Source: Anaerosalibacter bizertensis (GTDB taxonomy: Bacteria > Bacillota > Clostridia > Tissierellales > Sporanaerobacteraceae). Taken from it: 64,000 bases of DNA. Below, piece by piece: positions 44,354 to 51,942 of the stretch (positions are counted from its first letter, which is position 1; each line of letters starts with the position of its first letter). The notes under the pieces are model-generated. The model made no database searches. It saw only the letters and a list, made by a program, of their open reading frames with translations, and had not been told where the DNA came from. A program made the translations under genes and the position numbers. The stretch lies in NCBI RefSeq assembly GCF_009696605.1, contig NZ_VULR01000008.1, positions 62,001-126,000 on the forward strand. Direction: 5' to 3'.

Positions 44354-44800
44354 TTAATATTTCCTGGTATTTTTTGTTATTTCTCCAAAGTCTATATCAG
44401 CCTTAGATATTTCTTTATTTCTGCTTACATTAGGGTCATCAGTCATTCCACCCATATTCTTAATTATTTCTTCAGCTTTGGTAGAATTTGTTCCATCTGT
44501 TTCTACAACTACACTAAAATTTATATCTGTTATTTCTTCAAAGTTGCCCATGCCACTTACCATTGGATTAGCTGCGGCTAGTGGAGCTTCATCCCTTTCA
44601 ATATTATTAGAACCTGAATTTATTACTAAATCTGAAAGACTTCCAGCACCATCAGCTCCAGGAAGGTTGGTTTGAACATTCCTATTCCCTATATAATGAT
44701 CATTAGCATCTAAATAGGCATTCTTAAAGCCTTCTTTTTTAAGCTCTTCTATTGCTTTATTTGCTGATTTTAAGTTGCTAAAAAAACCTTTTATTTTCAA
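44354..44800 (-). CDS. Paralogue B of a stress-like protein pair
   Basis: 148 residues from TTG 44800, with GGAGGG upstream at the same distance as in paralogue A. N-terminal KIKGFFSNLKSANKAIEELKKEGF and C-terminal VVVETDGTNSTKAEEIIKNMGG are conserved; the linker contains NVQTNLPGADGAG and a Gly/Met stretch (ANPMVSGMGNFEEI), absent in A. The fold looks like the YflT family of general stress proteins. The 26-base upstream repeat suggests a shared regulator. Function unknown. Confidence 0.75.
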   Translation of the reverse strand: MKIKGFFSNLKSANKAIEELKKEGFKNAYLDANDHYIGNRNVQTNLPGADGAGSLSDLVINSGSNNIERDEAPLAAANPMVSGMGNFEEITDINFSVVVETDGTNSTKAEEIIKNMGGMTDDPNVSRNKEISKADIDFGEITKNTRKY

Positions 44801-44833
44801 AAAATATCCCTCCAATTTGATATTTAAGGCTTG

Positions 44834-44859
44834 ATATTAGTATTTACTTTTTATAAGAA
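44834..44859 (-). repeat. 26-base upstream repeat, copy B
   Basis: Identical to 39715-39740; upstream of paralogue B at nearly the same distance from its start codon. Confidence 0.7.
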
Positions 44860-44977
44860 TATATTTTTTAACGAAATAAAAATAATTGTTCCTAATGTCC
44901 AAAGTTTATATCCTACTTTTTAGGGTAACATTTATATAAGAGAGAAGTAAAGTTATTTTGGGAAGGGGAATTTAGAT

Positions 44978-45589
44978 ATGGAAAAAGTTAAATTAGCGAT
45001 TATATATTATAGTTCCACAGGGACTAATTATCAGCTGGCTAAATGGGCTGAAGAAGGAGCGAAAGAAGCAGGGGCAGAAGTAAGGGTGTTAAAGGTTCCA
45101 GAATTGGCACCTGAAGAAGCGATTAATTCAAAACCAGAATGGAAAGCTCATGTAGAGGCGACCAAAGATGTAGCTGTTGTTTCTGAAGCCGATATAGAAT
45201 GGGCTGACGCATTTATACTTAGTTCACCAGCTCGTTTTGGAAATGTAGCTTCTCAAATGAAGCAATTTTTAGATACAATGGGGGGAATGTGGGCAGCAGG
45301 AAAATTAAATGACAAAGTAGTAAGTGCTATGTCTAGTGCAGGAAATGCTCATGGTGGGCAAGAAGCTACTGTTCAAGCGTTATATACATCAGCAATGCAC
45401 TGGGGAGCAATAATTGTACCTCCTGGATATACAGACAAATCTATTTTTAAGGCTGGAGGAAACCCTTATGGAACCAGCGTAACAATAGATCAAGATGGAA
45501 AAATGATTGAAGATGTAGAAGAAGCAGCAAAACATCAAGGTAAACGAACAGCTATGGTAGCACAATGGCTTAAAAACGGAAAAAATTAA
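44978..45589 (+). CDS. wrbA: WrbA-type NAD(P)H:quinone oxidoreductase
   Basis: 203 residues. Flavodoxin-like fold: FMN phosphate loop YYSSTGTNYQLA (about 10-21), the SSPARFGNVASQMKQFLD motif, and GGQEATVQALYTSAMHWGAIIVPPGYT, which is diagnostic of WrbA. It reduces quinones by two electrons and limits oxidative stress. GGAAGGGG precedes the ATG. Terminator follows; single gene. Confidence 0.94.
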   Translation: MEKVKLAIIYYSSTGTNYQLAKWAEEGAKEAGAEVRVLKVPELAPEEAINSKPEWKAHVEATKDVAVVSEADIEWADAFILSSPARFGNVASQMKQFLDTMGGMWAAGKLNDKVVSAMSSAGNAHGGQEATVQALYTSAMHWGAIIVPPGYTDKSIFKAGGNPYGTSVTIDQDGKMIEDVEEAAKHQGKRTAMVAQWLKNGKN

Positions 45590-45602
45590 ATAGTTTAGAA
45601 AC

Positions 45603-45645
45603 AAAGAGGTGAGTAAAGGTAAAGTCTTTACTCACCTCTTTTAAT
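45603..45645 (+). terminator. Terminator of wrbA
   Basis: 16-bp stem AAAGAGGTGAGTAAAG with its complement, loop about 7 bases, then TTAATCTTTC. Confidence 0.85.
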
Positions 45646-45746
45646 CTTTCACTTGACAAACTTATAGGTATAGGTTTGTAAAATTGAAAAGAATTTTCAT
45701 AAAGAATTAAATTAAGGGGTGAAAGTATGTCTAAGTTTAGATTTTA

Positions 45747-45920
45747 TTAAGATGGTAATTTTTTTGATACATATACAAATAACGTTGTTATGACTGTTAT
45801 AACAAATGTAATTTTTAAATTTCCTACAATGTTAAATGTACGATCAATTAATAAATCAGCAAGGAAAAATATAATAAAATATTCTGCATATCTACTAACA
45901 AACTTTTTTATAATGTCCAT
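45747..45920 (-). CDS. Small membrane protein
   Basis: 57 residues from ATG 45920 with AAAGGAG six bases upstream. Charged N-terminus (MDIIKKFVSR), then two hydrophobic segments (about 12-22 and 35-50) ending in VYVSKKLPS. No recognised family. It lies 12 bases downstream of the secreted CxxC reading frame on the same strand and could have been coexpressed with it. Confidence 0.6.
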   Translation of the reverse strand: MDIIKKFVSRYAEYFIIFFLADLLIDRTFNIVGNLKITFVITVITTLFVYVSKKLPS

Positions 45921-45931
45921 AATATTCTCCT

Positions 45932-46261
45932 TTAATAAGATTTTATTTTGCAATATTTACACTTTGATCTAGGAGCCGCTTTATATGTTACTACGTATTT
46001 TTTTCCTTGTCTAACAACTGTTCTAGTATATGAGGTATGATAATTACGATGAGATGCCCACATTGATAATCCTACAATCGTTTTGCCAACTGAAGCTGAT
46101 TCTGGTTCTATATTTTCTTCAGATGTGTCGTTGTGGTTATGTGTTTCTATTAGTTGATTTTGAGAAGATGGTAAATTAGTTTCAGCAAATGTTAAACTAG
46201 AAAAGCTTAAAAAAAATGTACTAACTATAATTAAACAAATAATTTTTTTATAATTTCCACC
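45932..46261 (-). pseudogene. Secreted CxxC protein reading frame without a start codon
   Basis: On the minus strand a frame of ~103 codons ends at TAA 45932. It reads as a secreted protein: hydrophobic IICLIIVSTFFLSFSSLTFA, then ETNLPSSQNQ, and later SRSKCKYCKIKSY at the end (written from PRSKCKYCKIKSY). No ATG/GTG/TTG precedes the signal sequence. A ribosome site AGGTGG stands upstream, and adding one base at the TAT/A7 tract (46243-46254) restores ATG or GTG. So the gene is broken, uses ATT, or has a sequencing error. Confidence 0.55.
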
Positions 46262-46642
46262 TCATTTCATTTATAATAGAAACTTTATAGTTAAATTATA
46301 GAATATTATGAAGTATAATGCAAACCCTTAATATTCATGTTGTCACAACCTAATCTGGCAACAGAGGAGAAGTGATTCAATGCTTATAAGCAAAAAGAGA
46401 GGGGTTTTTATATAGACAGAAAATAGTTTCTTCCTCATTATATTCACAACCTTTCTATTACATTGTACAAAAAAGATCCTGTAGAAGTAGACTTTTTTCA
46501 TTGTCTACTCCATAGGATCTTTTTTATATTTATAGCCTAGTTTTTTTATTATATCTGTTTAATATTTTTAGGTCTATATAGTTAGAGTGTTAAATAGATA
46601 TAATAGAGAGAACTATATTATTTTAAGAATGTAGGTAATAAA
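46262..46642. other. Intergenic gap upstream of cwlD
   Basis: A TATAAT near 46315 and a terminator at 46469-46526 could bound a ~200-base transcript, but the only frame in it is 11 codons (MLISKKRGVFI). I see no clear RNA structure. Region upstream of cwlD has TATAAT near 46599. Confidence 0.4.
46469..46526 (+). terminator. Long hairpin terminator without an obvious gene
   Basis: AAAAAGATCCT and AGGATCTTTTT enclose AGTAGAC/GTCTACT, followed by TATAT. It points on the plus strand; nothing recognisable precedes it. Confidence 0.75.
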
Positions 46643-47374
46643 ATGAAGAGAAAACCAAGAATTTATGTAATCAAATTAAATAGGAAATTAATATTGGCTC
46701 TATTGGGTTTAATAATATTTTTAATTATACTCATCACTTTTTTTAGTAACTCAAAGTCACTTAGCATATTTAAATATAATAGCAATGGAGTAATTGTAGT
46801 AGACCCGGGCCATGGGGGAATTGATGGAGGTACAAGTGATAGGGATGGACTACTTGAAAAAGATATAAATTTAGATACAGGGCTATATTTAAAGCAGGAG
46901 CTAATAAAAGAAGGATTCAATGTAGTCATGACAAGGGAGGCTGATGAATCCTTAGAAGATTTTAGTAGTATCAATGCTTCTAGATATAGAAGGGATTTAA
47001 ATGCAAGAAAGACTATTATAAACAAAAGTAAGCCAGTTGCTTTTGTAAGTATTCATGTTAATTCAAGTAAAAGTCCTTCAGCTAGAGGTATTCAAGTATA
47101 TTATTATCCAGATTCATCTGAAAGTGAAAAATTAGCTAAAAGCATCTGTGATTCAATAAATACAAATGTATATAAGAATTATTTAAAAGAAGATTTGAAT
47201 GCTAAATATTTTCCCTATGATTATTTTATATTGAGAGAAACAGAATATACTGGGGTATTAGTTGAAATAGGCTTTATAACTAACTCAAAGGATAACGCTT
47301 TATTAAAAGATGATAAATATAAGGAAAAAGTTGCTTATTCTATAAGAAAAGGCATAAGCAAATGGTTAGAATAG
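46643..47374 (+). CDS. cwlD: N-acetylmuramoyl-L-alanine amidase CwlD
   Basis: 243 residues. Membrane anchor at about 14-34, then a zinc amidase_3 domain: H57 in VDPGHGGIDGG, E72, H138 in SIHVNSS, and the catalytic glutamate in VEIGFITN near residue 216. CwlD removes peptides from muramic acid to begin muramic-delta-lactam formation in spore cortex. Length is right for the germination-specific form. Weak ribosome site GTAGGT. Single gene. Confidence 0.92.
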   Translation: MKRKPRIYVIKLNRKLILALLGLIIFLIILITFFSNSKSLSIFKYNSNGVIVVDPGHGGIDGGTSDRDGLLEKDINLDTGLYLKQELIKEGFNVVMTREADESLEDFSSINASRYRRDLNARKTIINKSKPVAFVSIHVNSSKSPSARGIQVYYYPDSSESEKLAKSICDSINTNVYKNYLKEDLNAKYFPYDYFILRETEYTGVLVEIGFITNSKDNALLKDDKYKEKVAYSIRKGISKWLE

Positions 47375-47443
47375 TTTAATGAGTATAATATTCCCCTTTT
47401 TTGTTAAAGATATATATTAATAAAAAAAGTCGGGGGGATTATT

Positions 47444-47746
47444 ATGGCTGATATAAAGGAAGATTATAAGAAAAGACCAGAAAAGATAATGGATACAGTA
47501 AGACTTTTTTCGGAAAAAATTAAAGAGTTAAGTGGAAACAAGGAGTTAACAGAGGAAGAAGAGATAGTTAATAAATTGAGGGAAGCTTTTGAAGAATGGA
47601 AGAAAAAAGAAATTTACTTTGAATCTGTTACAGAACCAGACTTAATAGATCATGCTATATATGAAATAGAAGCCTCTAAGATAAAATACATTTATTTTCT
47701 AAAAAAGGCTAAGAAAAAGGATATAAGAATAAAATCATACTTGTAA
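47444..47746 (+). CDS. yaaL: DUF2508 (YaaL-like) protein
   Basis: 100 residues. The C-terminal half FESVTEPDLIDHAIYEIEASKIKYIYFLKKAKKKDI is the DUF2508 signature; the N-terminal 50 residues are a charged helix that makes it longer than B. subtilis YaaL (~74). It precedes bofA, as in Bacillus, where the order is recR-yaaL-bofA; here recR is 9 kb away. GGGGGGA precedes the ATG. Function unknown. Confidence 0.82.
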   Translation: MADIKEDYKKRPEKIMDTVRLFSEKIKELSGNKELTEEEEIVNKLREAFEEWKKKEIYFESVTEPDLIDHAIYEIEASKIKYIYFLKKAKKKDIRIKSYL

Positions 47747-47797
47747 AAAGACTTCCCTATTATATAATATTGTAAACATATAATAAGGGGGGATAGT

Positions 47798-48058
47798 ATG
47801 AATTTCAGCATAGTACTTGCTTATGCTTTTGGGTTAATGCTTCTATATCTAATTGGGATGCTATTGGTTATTCCTATTAAGATAATAATTAAATTAATAA
47901 TAAATGGTATACTGGGGGGAGTGATACTCCTTTTAGTAAATCTTATTGGAGGACTTTTTGGACTATCTATAGTGATAAACCCTTTAAATGCTTTAGTTGC
48001 AGGTTTTCTAGGGGTTCCAGGAGTAATTCTCTTATTTATACTTCAAGCAATACTGTAA
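47798..48058 (+). CDS. bofA: Pro-sigma-K processing inhibitor BofA family
   Basis: 86 residues with three hydrophobic segments and the family C-terminus NPLNALVAGFLGVPGVILLFIL. BofA restrains the SpoIVFB protease in the forespore outer membrane until a checkpoint signal, timing sigma-K activity. AAGGGGGGATAGT precedes the ATG. It follows the DUF2508 gene. In Clostridia that process sigma-K differently the role may vary. Confidence 0.9.
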   Translation: MNFSIVLAYAFGLMLLYLIGMLLVIPIKIIIKLIINGILGGVILLLVNLIGGLFGLSIVINPLNALVAGFLGVPGVILLFILQAIL

Positions 48059-48073
48059 AAATTGACTGGGAAT

Positions 48074-48131
48074 TTGCAAATATTCAATTTTTCTGATATA
48101 ACTAATGTAATATCGTTTTACCAAACGATAT
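48074..48131 (+). promoter_or_regulatory. rplY promoter with a leader hairpin
   Basis: TTGCAA (48074-48079), 17 bases, TATAAC (48097-48102). A 9-bp stem ATATCGTTT/AAACGATAT (48110-48131) would form at the 5' end of the mRNA. Possibly mRNA-stabilising or a protein site. Confidence 0.65.
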
Positions 48132-48161
48132 AGCTAAAAATACACGAAGGGGGCTATAAAA

Positions 48162-48803
48162 ATGGCAGAAGTTAAAATGGCTGCAGAATTAAGAAATGAG
48201 ATGGGGAAAAACAGATCTAGGCAATTAAGAAATAAAGGTTATATTCCAGGTATTTTATATGGAAAAGGAATGGAAACACAACCTGTAAAAGTAGATGAAG
48301 CAGAATTTAGAAAGGTGTTGAGAAAACATGGCTCCTCATCACTAATGGATTTAGAATTAGATGATAAGGTAATTCCAGTAATAATAAAAGAAATACAAGA
48401 ACATCCTATTAAGAATCAATATCTTCATGTTGATTTCCAAAAACTTCGTATGGATGAAACGGTTAAACTTACTATACCTATAACTATAGTAGGAAGAGAA
48501 AATGTTGAAAAGGGAGATATTATACTAGTTCAACAAATTGATGAAGTTAATATTGAATGTTTACCAGCGAATATACCTCAATCAGTAGAGGCAGATGTTT
48601 CTAATATTGATTTAAATACTCCTTTACTTATTGAAGACTTAGATATAGCTAAAGATGAGAATATAACTATATTGGATGATGTAAAAGATCCAATAGCTGT
48701 ATTGACTGAAGTAGCTGAAGAAGTGGAAGAAGATTTAGAAGAAGAAATGCCAGAAGTAGAAGTAATCGGTGAAGAATCTGAAGAAGATGCTGATGAAGAA
48801 TAA
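48162..48803 (+). CDS. rplY: 50S ribosomal protein L25 (Ctc/TL5 type)
   Basis: 213 residues. N-terminal L25 domain (RNEMGKNRSRQLRNKGYIPGILYGKG), which binds 5S rRNA, and a C-terminal TL5/Ctc beta domain, then a long acidic tail (EVEEDLEEEMPEVEVIGEESEEDADEE, seen in part). This is the stress-associated form. GAAGGGGGC precedes the ATG. It has its own promoter. The acidic tail is longer than in many relatives. Confidence 0.92.
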   Translation: MAEVKMAAELRNEMGKNRSRQLRNKGYIPGILYGKGMETQPVKVDEAEFRKVLRKHGSSSLMDLELDDKVIPVIIKEIQEHPIKNQYLHVDFQKLRMDETVKLTIPITIVGRENVEKGDIILVQQIDEVNIECLPANIPQSVEADVSNIDLNTPLLIEDLDIAKDENITILDDVKDPIAVLTEVAEEVEEDLEEEMPEVEVIGEESEEDADEE

Positions 48804-48879
48804 ATAATTTATAGTAATAGATATTAGTATCTGATATAATGTATAGAAATAATGTGTTGCACTGGTGGTGAACTATCAT

Positions 48880-49053
48880 ATGAAATACATTATTTCTATT
48901 ATTATCCTAATGTGCATATTCACTTTTTTAACCTATGCATTTAGGGATTTAGAAAAGGATTATAAACTTTCAAGAAGTAAGAAGAAAGGCAAAGTATCTT
49001 CTATTAATTCTTCAAAGTTTCAAGTAAATCCCAGCCATTACAAAACGAAATAA
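48880..49053 (+). CDS. Small single-pass membrane protein
   Basis: 57 residues from ATG 48880, nine bases after TGGTGGTG (GTG 48865 and 48868 lie in that site). One membrane helix (YIISIIILMCIFTFLTYAF) then a basic/polar tail (KLSRSKKKGKVSSINSSKF). No family recognised. A terminator follows. Between rplY and the AmmeMemoRadiSam genes. Confidence 0.6.
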   Translation: MKYIISIIILMCIFTFLTYAFRDLEKDYKLSRSKKKGKVSSINSSKFQVNPSHYKTK

Positions 49054-49057
49054 TGTC

Positions 49058-49117
49058 AAAAGAGGTTGTCTTTAAATGATTTTAAGAGAAATCATGGGAC
49101 AGCCTCTTTTATTTTTG
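49058..49117 (+). terminator. Terminator after the small membrane protein gene
   Basis: AAAAGAGGTTGTC pairs with GACAGCCTCTTTT (one G-U), then TATTTTT. Confidence 0.8.
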
Positions 49118-49118
49118 G

Positions 49119-49166
49119 CAATAAATATCAAACAAGTTTGATATTTATTGATTATTTGCTTACAAT
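49119..49166 (+). promoter_or_regulatory. AmmeMemoRadiSam promoter with a 15-bp inverted-repeat operator
   Basis: TTGATA (49138-49143), 17 bases, TACAAT (49161-49166). A perfect 15-bp inverted repeat (CAATAAATATCAAAC, 49119-49133, with its complement 49136-49150, 2-base loop) covers the -35. No T run follows, so it is not a terminator. A dedicated repressor or activator site is likely. Confidence 0.8.
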
Positions 49167-49208
49167 AGAAGATAAAGGAAAACGTTAAAACAATTGGAGG
49201 TGAAAAAA

Positions 49209-50618
49209 ATGGGAAAATTATTAGGTACCTATCTATTTCCTCATCCCCCAATAATAGTTGAAGAAATAGGAAGAGGTGGAGAAAAAGGAGCAGAAAATAC
49301 TATTGTAGGAGTAAAAAAACTAGCAAAAGATATAAAATCAAAAAAGCCAACTACTATAATTATAATTACTCCTCATGGTCCAGTTTTTAGCGACGCTTTA
49401 TCTATATCTTGCGAAGAAATACTTATGGGAAGCTTTAAAAATTTTGGCAGGAAAGATTTAAAATTTAAGTTTAGGAATAATAGAGATATAGTAAATAAGA
49501 TTGTTAGAAACGCTGGCAAAGAAGGAATAGCTATTGCACCTATAGATAAGGAGTTCGCTTTAGATTATAATATTGAAACAGAAATAGACCATGGTACATT
49601 GGTTCCATTATACTTTGTAAATAAGGAATATGAAGACTATAAATTAGTTCACATTACTTATGGACTTATATCACCTTTAGAACTATATAGATTTGGAACT
49701 ATCCTACAAGAAATTGTTTTAGATTCAAAAGAAGAAGTAGTATTTATTGCAAGTGGAGACTTGTCTCATAGACTTTCTAATAAAGGACCCTATAGTTATT
49801 CACCAGATGGAGAAGTATTTGATAAAAAAATAGTTAAATATTTGAGAAATAATGATTTTGAATCTATAGCTTCCTTTGATATTAACTTAGGAGAAAGTGC
49901 AGGAGAATGTGGACTAAGATCTTTAATGATCATGGCAGGGTTTTTAGATGGATTTGATGTAGAAACTCAAGTTTACTCCTATGAAGGACCTTTTGGAGTT
50001 GGATATTGTACAGCAAAAGTAGATATAAAGGGAAGAGATGACAATAAAAAATCATATGATAAATTAGAAGAAAAAGAAAGGAATAGACTGAAATCTATAA
50101 GAGAAAATGAAGATGAGTATGTGTCTCTTGCTAGAAAAAGTTTAGAATACTATATAAAAAACAAAAAACAGATGAAAATTCCTAACAATCTCGGCAAGGA
50201 TTTAACAGATAAAAGAGCCGGTGTATTTGTTTCCATTAAAAAAGATGGAAAGCTAAGAGGATGTATAGGTACAATAGATCCTGTCCAATCTTCTGTAGCA
50301 GAAGAAATAATTAAAAATGCTATAAGTGCAGGTACAAGGGATCCTAGGTTCCCAGTTGTATATGAAGAAGAATTAAAGGATTTAGTGTATTCTGTAGATA
50401 TATTAAAAGAAGCAGAAGAAGTAGACTCTATAGACCAATTAGATGTAGAAAAGTATGGTGTTATAGTTTCAAAGGGCTTTAGAAGAGGATTACTTTTACC
50501 TAATTTAGAAGGGATAACTAGTCCTGAAGAACAGGTTAAAATAGCTCTTCAAAAAGCAGGTATAAATGAAAAGGAAGATTATACTATAGAAAGATTTGAA
50601 GTGGAAAGACATTCATAA
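49209..50618 (+). CDS. AmmeMemoRadiSam protein: Memo/LigB domain fused to AMMECR1
   Basis: 469 residues from ATG 49209 (GGAGGTG upstream). Residues ~5-270 are a class III extradiol dioxygenase-like (LigB/Memo) domain (YLFPHPPIIV, IIITPHGPVFSD, FIASGDLSHRL, with metal-ligand histidines); residues ~300-469 are AMMECR1 (VFVSIKKDGKLRGCIGTIDPVQ, TRDPRFPVVYEEEL). Fused genes of this type pair with a radical-SAM enzyme in the AmmeMemoRadiSam system. Its reaction is not established. Next gene is 15 bases on. Confidence 0.9.
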   Translation: MGKLLGTYLFPHPPIIVEEIGRGGEKGAENTIVGVKKLAKDIKSKKPTTIIIITPHGPVFSDALSISCEEILMGSFKNFGRKDLKFKFRNNRDIVNKIVRNAGKEGIAIAPIDKEFALDYNIETEIDHGTLVPLYFVNKEYEDYKLVHITYGLISPLELYRFGTILQEIVLDSKEEVVFIASGDLSHRLSNKGPYSYSPDGEVFDKKIVKYLRNNDFESIASFDINLGESAGECGLRSLMIMAGFLDGFDVETQVYSYEGPFGVGYCTAKVDIKGRDDNKKSYDKLEEKERNRLKSIRENEDEYVSLARKSLEYYIKNKKQMKIPNNLGKDLTDKRAGVFVSIKKDGKLRGCIGTIDPVQSSVAEEIIKNAISAGTRDPRFPVVYEEELKDLVYSVDILKEAEEVDSIDQLDVEKYGVIVSKGFRRGLLLPNLEGITSPEEQVKIALQKAGINEKEDYTIERFEVERHS

Positions 50619-50633
50619 TAGGAGGAGTTTTCC

Positions 50634-51620
50634 ATGGAAAAACTTAAAGAAGCACTGTACTATGAAAAAATTAGAGATAAAAAAGTAAAATGTCATTTAT
50701 GTCCTCATGGCTGTATTATAGTGGATGGAAATCTAGGATTTTGTAAAGCAAGGCAGAACAAAAACGGGGTATTATATACACTAAACTATGGGAAAGTTTC
50801 TTCCTATGCCTATGATGCTATAGAAAAAAAACCATTATATCATTTCTATCCAGGGAGCAAAATATTTTCCATAGGAACCTTTGGGTGTAATTTAGAATGT
50901 AGTTTTTGCCAAAACTGGGAAATTGCCCATTCCAATCCAGCCACAGTAGAAATATCTGATGGAGATATTTTAAAACTAGCAAAGTCCAATTCTTCTATAG
51001 GTGTAGCTTATACCTATAATGAACCTTCCATATGGTATGAATATATTTTAAATATGTCAAAAAAAGTAAAAGATGAAGGGCTTAAAAATGTCTATATTAC
51101 TAATGGGTATATAGAAAAAGAACCTTTAAAAAGACTATTACCTTATATAGATGCTATGAATATAGACTTAAAATCTATAGATGATGAATTTTATAAGGGA
51201 CTATGTAAAGGTAGTCTAGAACCAGTACTAGAAACTATAAAATTGGCTGAAGAAAAAACCTTAATTGAAGTAACAACCCTTCTTATAGGAGGCAGGAATG
51301 ACTCTGTAGAAAAGATTAGAGAAATTTCAAAGTGGCTATCCAGTATAGATAAAAACATTCCTCTACATCTGACTAGATATTATCCAGCTTTTAGAATGAA
51401 TGTTCCTTCAACTAGTTACGCTTCTCTTTTAAATGCCAAAAATGAAGCAATTAAATACTTAAACTATGTCTATATAGGCAATGTGTGGGGAGCAGATGCC
51501 AATACCTATTGTCCAGAATGTAGCACAAAATTAGTAGAGAGAAATTATGGTGTAGAAATCATAGGTATTGAAGATAACAAATGTACAAATTGTGGCTATA
51601 ATATAAGATTGAAATATTAG
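50634..51620 (+). CDS. AmmeMemoRadiSam system radical-SAM enzyme
   Basis: 328 residues. [4Fe-4S]-binding cysteines C85, C89, C92 (GCNLECSFC) of the pyruvate-formate-lyase-activase-like clade. An N-terminal cysteine cluster C20, C23, C27, C37 and a C-terminal CPEC...CTNC pair suggest extra metal sites. GAGGAG precedes the ATG, 15 bases after the Memo/AMMECR1 gene. The substrate is unknown. No glycyl-radical enzyme is encoded nearby. Confidence 0.92.
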   Translation: MEKLKEALYYEKIRDKKVKCHLCPHGCIIVDGNLGFCKARQNKNGVLYTLNYGKVSSYAYDAIEKKPLYHFYPGSKIFSIGTFGCNLECSFCQNWEIAHSNPATVEISDGDILKLAKSNSSIGVAYTYNEPSIWYEYILNMSKKVKDEGLKNVYITNGYIEKEPLKRLLPYIDAMNIDLKSIDDEFYKGLCKGSLEPVLETIKLAEEKTLIEVTTLLIGGRNDSVEKIREISKWLSSIDKNIPLHLTRYYPAFRMNVPSTSYASLLNAKNEAIKYLNYVYIGNVWGADANTYCPECSTKLVERNYGVEIIGIEDNKCTNCGYNIRLKY

Positions 51621-51714
51621 ACTCCTTATAAACAAGCACAATTTTCCTAAAATAAGAATAATATGTAATGTATAGGCAATAATCATAATAAAAGCTTGTT
51701 AAGGAGTTGATTAT

Positions 51715-51882
51715 TTGTACTGTGCAGTTTGTAAACAAAATAAAGATGAAGGGATAAAATTTTTAGAAGTACATTTATGTGAAAAATGTTTAGATAATAT
51801 TACAAAGACGAGAGTTGAAGATGAAGAGTATAAAAAATATATGGATATCTTTAAAGATATATTAAAAGAGTGTCAGGTTTAA
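51715..51882 (+). CDS. csfB: Sigma-G inhibitor Gin (CsfB)
   Basis: 55 residues from TTG 51715, eight bases after AAGGAG. Zinc-finger cysteines C3, C6, C22, C25 (CxxC...CxxC) and the Gin-type C-terminal part ITKTRVEDEEYKKYMDIF. Gin binds sigma-G (and sigma-E) early in the forespore. A CATAATA upstream at 51684 resembles the -10 of sporulation promoters. Order gin-yaaO-tmk matches B. subtilis csfB. The stop lies inside a hairpin terminator. Confidence 0.88.
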   Translation: MYCAVCKQNKDEGIKFLEVHLCEKCLDNITKTRVEDEEYKKYMDIFKDILKECQV

Positions 51883-51904
51883 TTAAACTGATACTCTTTT
51901 TTGT
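51864..51904 (+). terminator. Terminator of csfB
   Basis: Imperfect stem AAAAGAGT...GGTTT with AAAC...ACTCTTTT, followed by TTG TTAT. It begins inside the csfB coding sequence. Confidence 0.65.
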
Positions 51905-51942
51905 TATAATATACATATATAATAAATTGAAAGGAGCAAAAA

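Noticed and set aside
45729-45760. Ribosome site and ATG starting MSKFRFY then a stop
   Set aside because: Only seven codons; the longer frame on the opposite strand has a better ribosome site, so this is at most a remnant.
46375-46410. 11-codon frame MLISKKRGVFI with a ribosome-like site
   Set aside because: Too short to support, no family resemblance.
51655-51690. Sigma-G promoter for csfB
   Set aside because: CATAATA fits a -10, but no -35 at the right distance was convincing, so it is only noted in the gene entry.
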